From Micromonospora marina (GTDB taxonomy: Bacteria > Actinomycetota > Actinomycetes > Mycobacteriales > Micromonosporaceae), in NCBI RefSeq assembly GCF_900091565.1, contig NZ_FMCV01000025.1, positions 1 to 64,000 on the forward strand: a stretch of DNA of 64,000 bases, in the 5' to 3' direction. Shown here piece by piece: positions 42,956-51,991 of this stretch. Numbering within the stretch: the first letter of the stretch is position 1; each line of letters starts with the position of its first letter. The notes below the pieces were generated by a model. It was not told the origin of the DNA, did no database searches, and saw nothing but the letters and a program-made list of their open reading frames with translations. Position numbers and translations under genes: made by a program.

Positions 42956-44575
42956 ATGTCACAGGTGACTGTGGACTGGCCGGGCTGGCCTGCGGAAATC
43001 GCCGAGAGTTACCGGGCAGCGGGATGGTGGCGCGGCGAGACGTTCGGCCAGCAGCTGTCCGGATGGGCGGAACACTTCGGCCCCCGCACCGCCCTGATCG
43101 ACGGCGAAGTTCGCATGACGTACGCCGAACTGGACGCGACCGCACACCGGCTCTCCCGCGCCCTGCACAAGCTCGGACTGCGCCGTGGCGACCGGGTCGT
43201 CGTCCAGTTGCCGAACCGGGCCGAGTTCGTAGTCCTGTGGTTCGCCCTCGTTCGCCTCGGGGTCGTCCCGGTGCACGCCATGCCCGGGCATCGGCGCTCC
43301 GAGGTGGGCCACCTGATAGCCCAGTCGCACGCCGTCGCGTACGTCGGCCCGGATCGGCATGCCCGCTTCGACCACCGGCAGCTCGCTGCCGAGTTGCAAG
43401 CGACGTTTCCGCACCTCGCATACGTGGTCATCGACGGTGAAACTGGAGGCTGGGACGGTTTCCGGTCACTGCGTGAGCTGCTGCAGACGGAGGCGGCTCC
43501 CATCGACCACCCCGACCCTCCCACCGCCTCGGACATGGCCTTGCTGCTGCTCTCGGGCGGCACGACGGGGACACCCAAGCTCATCCCGCGTACACACGAC
43601 GACTACGCCTGCAACGCCCGGCTGGCCGCGGAGATCTGCGAGCTCGGGCCGGGCAGTGTCTATCTGGCGGTGCTGCCGATGCCGTTCAACTTCACCATGA
43701 GCTGCCCGGGGATTCTCGGAGTACTGCAGGCCGGCGGGACCGTCGTGGTCGCACGCGATCCCAGCCCCACCACGGCGTTCCGGCTGATCGAGCGGGAGCG
43801 GGTCACGATCACCGCACTCAACCCGCCGCTGGTGCCTCTGTGGCTGCAGGAGCGGACGGAGTCGGCAGCGGATCTGTCCAGCCTGGAACTGCTCCAGGTA
43901 GGCGCCGCACGGTTGAGCGACGACCTCGCCCGCCGCATCCGCCCCGAGCTGGGCTGCCGGCTGCAGCAGGTCTTCGGCATGGCGGAAGGACTGCTCAACC
44001 TCACCCGCTCCGAGGACAGCGAGGAACTCGTCTGCACGACGCAGGGACGGCCGATCTGCCCCGACGACGAGGTGCTGGTGGTGGACGAGGCCGGCGCCGA
44101 GGTGCCGGCCGGAGAGGTAGGCGAACTGCTCACCCGGGGGCCGTACACGATCCGGGGCTATTACCGGGCCGAGGAGGTGAACCGCACCGGCTTCACCCCG
44201 GACGGCTACTACCGCACCGGCGATCAGGTGCGCCGCCTGCCGTCCGGGCACCTGAGTGTCGTCGGCCGGATCAAGGACCAGATCAACCGGGGCGGCGAGA
44301 AGATCGACGCGACCGAGGTGGAAGGACACCTCGCCGCCTACCCGGGGGTGCTGGCCGCCGCGCTGGTCGGCGCACCCGATCGAGACCTGGGTGAACGACC
44401 GGTCGCCTTTCTCGTCTGCGCCGGGGAGCCTCCCACGGTCCGCGCGATCGGCGCTTTCCTCCGCGATCGGGGGGTCGCGGCGTACAAGCACCCCGACCGG
44501 ATCGGCACCGTTCCGGCGATGCCTCTCACCGCGGTCGGAAAGATCGACAAAAGGGCACTCGTAGGTCTGCTCTGA
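42956..44575 (+). CDS. Salicyl-AMP ligase (aryl acid adenylation enzyme)
   Basis: A 539-residue free-standing adenylating enzyme of the DhbE/YbtE/PchD class. TYAELDATAHRLSRAL, then LLLSGGTTGTPKLIPRTHDD (core A3), VFGMAEGLLNLTR (A5), YYRTGDQVRRL (A7) and NRGGEKIDATEVEGHLA (A8 to A10 region, with the catalytic Lys in GKIDKRAL) are all present. It activates salicylate (or a related aryl acid) with ATP and loads it on the aryl carrier domain of the neighbouring NRPS. The ATG at 42956 has GAGGA at 42946-42950. Substrate choice rests on the salicylate synthase gene nearby. Confidence 0.93.
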   Translation: MSQVTVDWPGWPAEIAESYRAAGWWRGETFGQQLSGWAEHFGPRTALIDGEVRMTYAELDATAHRLSRALHKLGLRRGDRVVVQLPNRAEFVVLWFALVRLGVVPVHAMPGHRRSEVGHLIAQSHAVAYVGPDRHARFDHRQLAAELQATFPHLAYVVIDGETGGWDGFRSLRELLQTEAAPIDHPDPPTASDMALLLLSGGTTGTPKLIPRTHDDYACNARLAAEICELGPGSVYLAVLPMPFNFTMSCPGILGVLQAGGTVVVARDPSPTTAFRLIERERVTITALNPPLVPLWLQERTESAADLSSLELLQVGAARLSDDLARRIRPELGCRLQQVFGMAEGLLNLTRSEDSEELVCTTQGRPICPDDEVLVVDEAGAEVPAGEVGELLTRGPYTIRGYYRAEEVNRTGFTPDGYYRTGDQVRRLPSGHLSVVGRIKDQINRGGEKIDATEVEGHLAAYPGVLAAALVGAPDRDLGERPVAFLVCAGEPPTVRAIGAFLRDRGVAAYKHPDRIGTVPAMPLTAVGKIDKRALVGLL

Positions 44576-44585
44576 TCGATCCTTG

Positions 44586-44615
44586 TTGAGAATGACAACG
44601 ATTTTTGTCTAGGCT
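44586..44615 (+). promoter_or_regulatory. Promoter with Zur-like box upstream of the ferredoxin/salicylate synthase pair
   Basis: TTGAGA (44586-44591), an 18-base spacer and TAGGCT (44610-44615) form a promoter. TGACAACGATTTTTG (44593-44607) sits in the spacer and matches the Zur consensus at 11 of 15 positions. This repeats the arrangement at 42869-42898, which strengthens both calls. Confidence 0.6.
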
Positions 44616-44660
44616 GCCGACAACACCGGCGCCGGTCCGGACTTGCCGAGGAGCAGACCG

Positions 44661-44858
44661 ATGCGGGTCACCGCGAATGCCGACATCTGCGTTGGTGCGG
44701 GGCAGTGCGTGCTCGCCGCACCGACGGTCTTCGACCAGTCCGATAAGGATGGCCGAGTGCAAGTGATCACTGCCGACGTCACCGACGAGCACGCCGAGGC
44801 CGTGCGGACCGCCGCCGACTGGTGCCCGTCCGGCGCTGTCGTACTGCTCTCCCGGTGA
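44661..44858 (+). CDS. 3Fe-4S ferredoxin
   Basis: A 65-residue ferredoxin of the type that serves actinobacterial P450s. DICVGAGQCVLAAP has the first two cluster Cys residues (CxxxxxC) with a non-Cys residue where a 4Fe-4S protein would have its second ligand. WCPSGAV near the C-terminus gives the third. It most likely carries electrons to the P450 encoded at 26910. The ATG at 44661 has GAGGAG seven bases upstream. A 41-base gap separates it from the salicylate synthase gene. Confidence 0.92.
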   Translation: MRVTANADICVGAGQCVLAAPTVFDQSDKDGRVQVITADVTDEHAEAVRTAADWCPSGAVVLLSR

Positions 44859-44899
44859 TCCCGCCCGGGGAAAGTTCCCACACCCTGAGGAGCCCTTGC

Positions 44900-46228
44900 G
44901 TGTCCACACCCCCGACTGCCCCGAGCCGGCAGGTGCTGTTCGACGGCGACCGCTTCGTGGCGGCTGCCGCGCTCGCGGCCACCGCCCGGGAGCCGTACGT
45001 GGCATACGAATACCCCGAGGCGATGTGCTTCGCCGAGGGCGAGCAGGCGAGCATCACCGTGTCCGGCGGGATGACGACCCTGACCACAGACGAAGGACAG
45101 CGAACCTTCCCGGCGGGTTCCGGCCTGTTCGACGGTGTACGACAGGCGATCGAGGCACTACCGGGTGGCGCACGGCGTGTCTACGGCTGGGCCTCCTTCG
45201 AGCTGATCGGCGAACCGGAAGCCGGCGAGGTCGTGCATCTGATGGTGCCGCGCCGAGAGATCCGGATCTACAACGGATGCGCCCTTCTGGCAGCGGAGAC
45301 CGAGGTCGCACTGGACGAACTGAGCGATCGCCTGACGACGGCGGGCACCGCCACCGGGCAGGTCGTGCCACCGCGACGTGTCGAGGTCGAGCTGGCCGGG
45401 GAAGAAGCGGTGCTCTACCGCAAAGCGGTCACCGAGGCGATCGAGTCGATCCATGAGGGCGCCCTGGAGAAAGTGATCCTCTCGCGTGTCGTTGCCGTGC
45501 GGGACGAGATCGATCTTCCCGCAACCTATCTCGCGGGCCGCCGAGGCAACCGCCCCGCACGTTCCTTCCTCTTCGACCTGGGCGGCTGGGAGGCGGCGGG
45601 CTTCAGCCCGGAGATCGTCGCCCGGGTCACGGCGGACCGAACCGTCGTCACCCAGCCTCTGGCCGGCACCAGGGCGCTGGGCGGCAGCGCCGTCCACGAC
45701 GCGGCCCGGCGCGAGGAGCTCTACCGCGACGCCAAAGAGGTGTTCGAGCACGCCATCTCCGTGCGTCTCGCCGCAACCGAGATGACCCGGGTCTGCACCC
45801 CGGGCACCGTCGGGGTCCGCGACTTCATGTCCGTCAAGGAACGTGGCAGCGTACAGCACCTGGCCTCCGAAGTCGTCGGCAGGCTGGCGGACGGCGTCTC
45901 CGCTTGGGACGCGTTGTCGGAGCTCTTTCCGGCCATCACCGCCTCCGGCGTCCCGAAGGCACCGGCCTGCGACCTGATCCGCACCGTCGAGCCCGAACGG
46001 GGCCTCTACAGCGGGGCGATCCTGACGGCCGACGCGGACGGCACCCTCGACGCGGCTCTTGTTCTGCGCAGTGTGTTCCGGCACGGCGGACGGACCTGGT
46101 TACGCGCCGGGGCCGGCATCGTCGCCCGGTCGAATCCGGAACGGGAGCTTGAGGAGACCCGGGAGAAACTGCTCAGCGTGTCGCGATTCCTGGTCCCGGC
46201 CGGCGCGACGCCGGCAGAAGCCGCCTGA
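44900..46228 (+). CDS. Salicylate synthase (chorismate-utilising, MbtI/Irp9 type)
   Basis: A 442-residue member of the anthranilate/isochorismate synthase fold. Conserved C-terminal motifs include EKVILSRVVAV, the PLAGTRALGG segment, SVQHLASEVVGRL, FPAITASGVPKAPA and YSGAILTADADG, with Glu residues for magnesium binding. No separate isochorismate-pyruvate lyase gene is seen in the cluster, so it probably converts chorismate to salicylate alone, as MbtI, Irp9 and YbtS do. The GTG at 44900 has GAGGAG seven bases upstream. A strong hairpin follows its stop. Confidence 0.9.
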   Translation: MSTPPTAPSRQVLFDGDRFVAAAALAATAREPYVAYEYPEAMCFAEGEQASITVSGGMTTLTTDEGQRTFPAGSGLFDGVRQAIEALPGGARRVYGWASFELIGEPEAGEVVHLMVPRREIRIYNGCALLAAETEVALDELSDRLTTAGTATGQVVPPRRVEVELAGEEAVLYRKAVTEAIESIHEGALEKVILSRVVAVRDEIDLPATYLAGRRGNRPARSFLFDLGGWEAAGFSPEIVARVTADRTVVTQPLAGTRALGGSAVHDAARREELYRDAKEVFEHAISVRLAATEMTRVCTPGTVGVRDFMSVKERGSVQHLASEVVGRLADGVSAWDALSELFPAITASGVPKAPACDLIRTVEPERGLYSGAILTADADGTLDAALVLRSVFRHGGRTWLRAGAGIVARSNPERELEETREKLLSVSRFLVPAGATPAEAA

Positions 46229-46252
46229 GGCTCTCGCAGGCCGCCCCGACCG

Positions 46253-46280
46253 GGCGCCCTGGTCCTGGAACCAGGGCGCC
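46253..46280. terminator. Bidirectional terminator
   Basis: GGCGCCCTGGT (46253-46263) and ACCAGGGCGCC (46270-46280) form a perfect 11-base stem with a six-base loop. It lies between the convergent salicylate synthase and transporter genes, where both transcripts should end. Confidence 0.75.
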
Positions 46281-46336
46281 GACGTGCTCGACAACATCAT
46301 CTTCCTGCGGCGGCAACCGTCCGGGGCCGACCCGAA

Positions 46337-48046
46337 TCAGAAGCGCTGACCGGCGGAGATCAGTTTCCGGTAGAGCCCCGGGACGTCCTTCAACTCCTCA
46401 TGCGTGCCGCGCTGGACCAGGCGCCCACGCTCGAGGACCAGAATCTGATCCGCGCCGGCGATCGTTTCCAGGTTGTGGGCGATGACCAGGACCATGCCCC
46501 GCTCCGCCAGCAGCCGGGCGGCGTCGAGCACCAGTCGGCTGTTCTCCGGGTCGAGGGCGGAGGTGGCTTCGTCGAGCAACGTCAGCCGGGCTCGTTTCAG
46601 CAGGGCCCGGGCGACGCAGACCCGTTGCCGCTGCCCCCCGGACAACCGGCTCCCGCCGGGGCCGACGGGATAGTCGAGGCCACCTGGAAGTGCAGCCACC
46701 ATCGCTTCCAGGCCGGCGGCGCGGACGGCCTCGGTGACCTCCGCAGCGGTCGCGCCGGGCCGGGCGGTGCGAATGTTCTCCCCGATCGTCGTGTCCAGCA
46801 GGTAATCGTCCTGGAGAACAGTCGCCAGTTGCGCATAGAGCTGCTCGGCCGACATCGATCTCAGATCACGGCCGGCCAGTTCGACGCGCCCGGCGGTGGG
46901 ATCCCAGAACCGGGCCAGGAGCCGGGCGACAGTGGTCTTGCCGGAGCCGGACGGGCCGACGAGAGCGGTGAGACCGCGGTCCGGCAGCGTGAACGAGACA
47001 TCGTCGAGCACGAGAGCACCGTCGTCATAGCGGAATCCCAGATCATGCACGGTGATCCCGGAACAATCGACGGGGTCCTGTCGCCCGGCGGGTCGTCCGG
47101 TCGTCAGCGGCTCGGCGTCGAGGACTTCGACGATCCGATCAAGTGTGGCGCGCTGCAGGCGCAGCCCGGCGGCGAGCTCGGCACCGGTGGAGCCGACCGC
47201 GGTCAGCCGGGCAGCGACCACCAGAACACCGACCAGGACGTCGGCGGTGAGTGTCGCCTGGGCCAGCCACATGACGCCCAGGCCCGCGAGACAGGCGAAG
47301 AGCACGTTCATCGTGAAGCCGAACAGCAGCAGGCCGGGCAGCACCGTGCCGGCCGACCTTCGGGATGCAGCGGCGACCTCGTCGAGGGCACGGCTCAGGT
47401 CACCGGCGTCATCCGGGCGCTGGTCGGTGCGGATCACCGGCTGCCGGGTCGCGTACTCCATGATGCGGCTGGTCGCTTCGACCTCGACGGCATGCCGACG
47501 GGCGTCGACGGTGCGGGCGAGCCGGCCGCTGAACCGGCTGGTGTACCAGCCGATCGCGGTGGCGGCGAGGAGTGCGAGCGAGTAGCGCCAGTCGAGCAAC
47601 GCGATGGTGAGGGCGGCGGCGAGCGGGGTCACCACGGCGGTGATCGTGGGGCGTAGCAGCAACGCGGGATAGGACATGATCTGCGGTACGCCGGTGGTGG
47701 CCAGGTCGACGACCTTCGCCTGCCGGATCGGTGTGAACCACCCGAGGGGCAGCCCGGCGAGATGGTCACCCATGCGGACGTGCAGGGCCCGCGCGGTCTC
47801 GCTGCCGACCCGGAAAGCGATCATCTGGGCGATCCACTGCACGACGAGGAACACCGCAACCGCGGCCAGGAGCGCGCTCAACCACGGCAGGATCCCCGTC
47901 GTGTCGGCGAGGAAGGCAGTGATCGTGGCGCCGGTGAGCCCGAGAGCGACACCGTGCAGGACCGCAGCGAGAGCCAGCCAGCAGGTCAGCAGGATCAGCT
48001 GGCGGGCCTCCCGGCGGGGCAGCAGCCGGTACAGCGTACGCAACAT
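46337..48046 (-). CDS. ABC half transporter, siderophore importer type (IrtB/YbtQ-like)
   Basis: A 569-residue protein with an N-terminal six-helix exporter-fold membrane domain (to about 310) and a C-terminal ATPase: Walker A LVGPSGSGKTTVARLL, signature LSGGQRQRVCVARALL, Walker B LTLLDEATSALD. Paired half transporters with this fold in siderophore clusters (IrtA/IrtB, YbtP/YbtQ) import the metal complex despite their exporter architecture. Its partner is encoded directly upstream; start and stop share one base (TGATG). Direction of transport here is inferred from context. Confidence 0.88.
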   Translation of the reverse strand: MLRTLYRLLPRREARQLILLTCWLALAAVLHGVALGLTGATITAFLADTTGILPWLSALLAAVAVFLVVQWIAQMIAFRVGSETARALHVRMGDHLAGLPLGWFTPIRQAKVVDLATTGVPQIMSYPALLLRPTITAVVTPLAAALTIALLDWRYSLALLAATAIGWYTSRFSGRLARTVDARRHAVEVEATSRIMEYATRQPVIRTDQRPDDAGDLSRALDEVAAASRRSAGTVLPGLLLFGFTMNVLFACLAGLGVMWLAQATLTADVLVGVLVVAARLTAVGSTGAELAAGLRLQRATLDRIVEVLDAEPLTTGRPAGRQDPVDCSGITVHDLGFRYDDGALVLDDVSFTLPDRGLTALVGPSGSGKTTVARLLARFWDPTAGRVELAGRDLRSMSAEQLYAQLATVLQDDYLLDTTIGENIRTARPGATAAEVTEAVRAAGLEAMVAALPGGLDYPVGPGGSRLSGGQRQRVCVARALLKRARLTLLDEATSALDPENSRLVLDAARLLAERGMVLVIAHNLETIAGADQILVLERGRLVQRGTHEELKDVPGLYRKLISAGQRF

Positions 48047-49755
48047 CAGTGACGTCCTTCGGCATGGGCGGTGCTGTCGCCGGTGAGGGCCTGGTAGGCC
48101 GGGCAGGTCATCGACAATTCAGCGGCGGTGCCGTCTCCGGCGAGCCGGCCGTCGGCGAGGACGAGGACCCGGTCGGCCCGGGCTGCGATGTCGAGCTGAT
48201 GAGTGATCAGCAGAACGGACCGGTGCTCGGCCTGTGCCTCGAGCATGTCCAGCAGCACACTTCGGGAGGCCGCATCGACCGCGGAGAGCGCCTCGTCGAG
48301 CACCAGCAGACGGGGGGAACGCACCAGCGCGCGGGCCAGGCAGAGGCGCTGGATCTGCCCGCCGGACAGCTCGGTGTCGACGCCGAGTACGGTGTCGTAG
48401 CCGTGGGCAAGGGCGGTTATCTCGTCATGGATCGCGGCATCGCGGGCCGCGCCGGCCATTTCCTCGTCGGTGACTGCCCGCCCGCCGGTGAGGTTGTCCC
48501 GGACGCTCGCACGGCGCATCCCGGTGTCCTGGAACACGAAGGCGGTGTGGTCGTACAGAGCTTTCTCGGTGAGATCCGTTAGCGCGGTCCCGCCGATCAG
48601 AATCCGCCCCGAGGTGGGGTCGGCGAACCGCGCGAGCAGCGCGGCAAGGGTGCTCTTGCCGCTGCCGGAGGCCCCGACCACAGCGACCAGCCCGGTGGGG
48701 GGCAGGTCGAACGACACGTCGTCGAGGGCGAGCCGGTCGCCGTCGTAACGGTGGCTGATCCGCTCCAGCCGGACGGACCCCGCCGGCGCCGAGCCGCGCG
48801 TGCCGAACCGGAGCGCGGGCTGCTCGAGGAATTCCCGGATCGAGCTGAGCGCCGAAAGACCGGTGCGGATCGCCTGCAGACGCGGGCCGGCCACTGCGAC
48901 CGGGGCGCTGATCGCCGGTCCGAGCAGCACACCCGCGACCATCGCCGACGGTGTCAACCACCCGGCGGTGACTCCGATCACGCCGAGGACGGTCAGACCT
49001 GTTGCGGTCAGCCCCGGGGTGACGACGAGCCAGGACGCGGTCGTGACCACGGCGGTGCCGGACGACCACGCCCGGAAGAAATCGTGGAAACCGGTCGCCG
49101 CGCTCAGGAAACGGGTTCGCGCACCGCCGGGCCCGCCGTAGACCTTCGCGACGGGTAGGCCCCGGACATAGTCGACGACGGCGGCGTTGATGCGCTGCTG
49201 CGCGACGGCGTACTCGGCGAACTGCGCACCCGACCCCCGCATCGCGCGTGCGTAGAACAGAACACCGGCCACCAGTGGTACCAGACTGCAGAGGGCGAGC
49301 CGCCAGTCGAAGGCGGCGAGGACGGCGAAACCGGCGATCGGGACCACCACGAGAGCCACTACATCGAGCAACGTATGCGCGACGAGATAGTGCAGAGCTC
49401 CGGTGTCGTCCTGCACGACCTTCTTGATGCGGGCGGCGCCCTGCCCCTGGACTGCCGGCACCGGCGCGTGACGGATCGTCTCGGCGAGCCGGCGCTGCAG
49501 GTGAAGGCTCAGGTCGGCGTCGGCTCGATGAGTGATCCAGGTGGCCGCTGCGGCGGCCAGGGCAGCGCCGACGGTACCGGCGACGGCCGTGACCACGATC
49601 GTAGTGCCCGGCAAGGCGTCGCCGGAGGCCCAGGCGCCGGCGAACCGGGCCAGCGCGAGCAGCGGGAGCAGCGCCGACACCCCGGCCAGCGCCTGGAGGA
49701 CGGCGGCCGGCACGAGCCGGCCCAGCACGGGCCGAAGCAGTTCTGGCGAGGTCAT
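48046..49755 (-). CDS. ABC half transporter, siderophore importer type (IrtA/YbtP-like)
   Basis: A 569-residue partner of the following half transporter, with the same domain order. The membrane domain spans about residues 1-310; the ATPase has Walker A VVGASGSGKSTLAAL, signature LSGGQIQRLCLARALV and Walker B LLVLDEALSAVD. IrtA itself carries an extra siderophore-interacting flavin domain, which is absent here, so YbtP is the closer model and metal release by reduction is not built in. That also fits a zinc rather than an iron ligand. It overlaps the fused-ATPase gene upstream by four bases. Confidence 0.88.
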   Translation of the reverse strand: MTSPELLRPVLGRLVPAAVLQALAGVSALLPLLALARFAGAWASGDALPGTTIVVTAVAGTVGAALAAAAATWITHRADADLSLHLQRRLAETIRHAPVPAVQGQGAARIKKVVQDDTGALHYLVAHTLLDVVALVVVPIAGFAVLAAFDWRLALCSLVPLVAGVLFYARAMRGSGAQFAEYAVAQQRINAAVVDYVRGLPVAKVYGGPGGARTRFLSAATGFHDFFRAWSSGTAVVTTASWLVVTPGLTATGLTVLGVIGVTAGWLTPSAMVAGVLLGPAISAPVAVAGPRLQAIRTGLSALSSIREFLEQPALRFGTRGSAPAGSVRLERISHRYDGDRLALDDVSFDLPPTGLVAVVGASGSGKSTLAALLARFADPTSGRILIGGTALTDLTEKALYDHTAFVFQDTGMRRASVRDNLTGGRAVTDEEMAGAARDAAIHDEITALAHGYDTVLGVDTELSGGQIQRLCLARALVRSPRLLVLDEALSAVDAASRSVLLDMLEAQAEHRSVLLITHQLDIAARADRVLVLADGRLAGDGTAAELSMTCPAYQALTGDSTAHAEGRH

Positions 49756-51161
49756 CGCAGCTGTCCTTCGTGAATGGTCAGGACCCGGTCCGCTCGGGCC
49801 GCGACGCGATCGGAGTGGGTGACGAGCAGGATCGCGGTTCCGTCGCGCCGGAGGCCGTCGAGAGTCTTGAGAACGCGGGTCTCAGTGTCGTGGTCGAGAG
49901 ACGCTGTTGACTCGTCGCAGACCACCACAGCGGGGGCCGCGGCGACCGCTCGGGCCAGCGCGGCGCGGTGGCGTTGACCACCGCTGAGCCGCTCGGGCGT
50001 CCGGTCGAGCAGCTCGGGTGCCAGCGCGAACCGGTCAGCGATCTCCTCGACCGACCAGGTTCCGCCGGACCGGCCCCGCCGGACCGCCGCGCCGAGCGAA
50101 CGGGCGAGCGCACGGCGGACCGTCTCGCGCGGGTTGAGCGCCGTCCGGGCGTCCTGCCCGACATAGGCGAGGTACGGCTGTCCGGCCCGTACCCGCGCCG
50201 CCGCATCCCAGCTGACGGGCGCGCCGTGCACCAGCAGGCGCCCGGCGGCCGGCGGGGCCAGGCCGCAGAGCGCTCGCGCGAGCGATGTCTTTCCGCTGCC
50301 GGATGCTCCTCTGATGCCTACCATCTCGCCGGCGGCGACCTGTCCGGAGACGCTACGCAGCACGTACAACGGGCCGTGGCGAACGGTGACGTCCTCGAAT
50401 GACAACGCCCCGGTGCCATCGCCGTTCGGGGACGGCCCGCCGGTCGGGGACGGTACGGGGACGGCGATCGCACGGCCGGAACCGGACAGCCGCCCGCGGT
50501 CCATCGACTGGGTCACATCGGCGACGCGATCGACGAGGGCGATGTCGTGGCTGATCAGCAGCACCGCGGGCCGCCACGTGAGCGTGGTGAACCGTTCACC
50601 GATCCGGTACGCGGTGTCCGCGTCCAGGCCGCTGGTGGGTTCGTCGAGGACGATCAGCTCCGGCCGGGTGACCAGCGTCCAGGCCAGCACCGCCCGCTGA
50701 GCCTGTCCACCGGACAGCTGCCCCGGATAGCGGCGTAACAGGGCCAGGTCGAGAGCGGCGTCGCGGGCGGCCTGTTCGACCCGTGTGCGCCGGGCGGCAC
50801 GGTCCTCATGCGGCCGGGCGATGCGCGCCGCAGTGTCCAGTTGGGCCGCGAGCTGCCGGCGCGGATCGAGCGCGCTGTGCGGATCCTGCGGAAGGTACCC
50901 CGTTACCCGGCCGCGCAGGCGCCGCCGGACGGCGGGCTGAAAGGGATCGGCGCCCGTCACCTCGACTGTCCCAGCCGTGCGGCGCAGCCCGCGACCGAGG
51001 TGGCCGAGCAGGCACAGCGCAAGCGTGGTCTTGCCGGATCCGGAGGGTCCGACGAGGCCGGTGACCCTGCCGCGGACCAGCTCCAAGCCGACGGCGTCCA
51101 GCACCGCGCTGCCGTCCGCGGCGGTGACGGTGAGCCCACGGACTTCGGCGACGACGGTCAT
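49752..51161 (-). CDS. Dipeptide/nickel-type ABC ATPase, two NBDs fused
   Basis: A 469-residue protein that carries two complete ATPase domains in tandem. The first has LVGPSGSGKTTLAL, LSGGQAQRAVLAWTLV and LIVLDEPTSGLD. The second has GIRGASGSGKTSLA, LSGGQRHRAALARAV and VVVCDESTASLD. In most Dpp/Opp/Nik systems these are two genes (D and F). It powers the two permeases encoded just upstream, with a four-base overlap (ATGA). The second domain has Ser in place of the usual Pro after DE, a minor departure. Confidence 0.88.
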   Translation of the reverse strand: MTVVAEVRGLTVTAADGSAVLDAVGLELVRGRVTGLVGPSGSGKTTLALCLLGHLGRGLRRTAGTVEVTGADPFQPAVRRRLRGRVTGYLPQDPHSALDPRRQLAAQLDTAARIARPHEDRAARRTRVEQAARDAALDLALLRRYPGQLSGGQAQRAVLAWTLVTRPELIVLDEPTSGLDADTAYRIGERFTTLTWRPAVLLISHDIALVDRVADVTQSMDRGRLSGSGRAIAVPVPSPTGGPSPNGDGTGALSFEDVTVRHGPLYVLRSVSGQVAAGEMVGIRGASGSGKTSLARALCGLAPPAAGRLLVHGAPVSWDAAARVRAGQPYLAYVGQDARTALNPRETVRRALARSLGAAVRRGRSGGTWSVEEIADRFALAPELLDRTPERLSGGQRHRAALARAVAAAPAVVVCDESTASLDHDTETRVLKTLDGLRRDGTAILLVTHSDRVAARADRVLTIHEGQLR

Positions 51162-51991
51162 CGGGCCACTCCCACCATGTCGGGTCCGACCCGATCTCGT
51201 TCACCCAGGAGCGGTCCGGTGATGTGGTCGAGAAGGAAGGTGACCCCGACGGCGAGAACGACGAGCAGGGCCGCCGGGACCAGCACCGGCAGCGGGTTGA
51301 CGGTGATGCCCGCGCTGTTCTCCTGAACCATGCGCCCCCAGTTGGCCGTCGGCGCGCTGGCTCCGAGGCCGAGGAAGCCCGCCGTCGCCGCCACTTGGAC
51401 CGCCGCCACCAAGCGGATCCCGGCCTCGGCGAGCGCGGCCGGGGCGAGCGCGGGTAGGACGTCGTATCTGAGTCGAACCGTCAGTGCGTCACCCCTGGCC
51501 AGCGCCGATCGGGCATGGTCGGTGGCGACGATCGCGGTGGCGCGCTCCCTGATCACCCGGACCGAGAACGGCACGCTCACCAGGACACTCGCCGCCACGA
51601 CCGCCGCCCCGCCTCCAGGCAGTCCTGCGGCGAGTACGAGGAGCAGCAGCATCGCCGGAAAGACGGCGAGGGCGTCGACACCCAGGACCGCGAACCGGGC
51701 AGCTGTGCGCCGTCGGGTCATCGAGACCCACAGGCCCACAGTCAGGCCGATCATGCTCCCCAGCACGGTCGCCACGGCGGCCTGCGTGATCAGCGCACGA
51801 CCGCCGACGAGCACGCGGGCCAGGGTGTCCCGGCCCAGCACGTCCGTGCCGAGCAGGTGCACGCCGGATGACGTTTCGAACGGTCCGGCGACCGGAGTAT
51901 CCGGGTCGACCGCTGACAGCCACGGACCGCAGACTGCGATGATCAGAACGAGCGACGACATCATCAGGACCGGCAGGCGTCGCAGAGTCAT
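51158..51991 (-). CDS. DppC/NikC-type ABC permease
   Basis: A 277-residue integral membrane protein with about six helices. HLLGTDVLGRDTLARVLVGG is the hallmark N-terminal DppC motif, and the conserved cytoplasmic loop appears as DHARSALARGD with LPALAPAALAEAG. FLGLGASAPTANWGRMV is the typical C-terminal signature. The ATG at 51991 shares one base with the stop of the upstream permease gene (TGATG), so it is translationally coupled. It pairs with that permease to form the channel. Confidence 0.9.
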   Translation of the reverse strand: MTLRRLPVLMMSSLVLIIAVCGPWLSAVDPDTPVAGPFETSSGVHLLGTDVLGRDTLARVLVGGRALITQAAVATVLGSMIGLTVGLWVSMTRRRTAARFAVLGVDALAVFPAMLLLLVLAAGLPGGGAAVVAASVLVSVPFSVRVIRERATAIVATDHARSALARGDALTVRLRYDVLPALAPAALAEAGIRLVAAVQVAATAGFLGLGASAPTANWGRMVQENSAGITVNPLPVLVPAALLVVLAVGVTFLLDHITGPLLGERDRVGPDMVGVAR

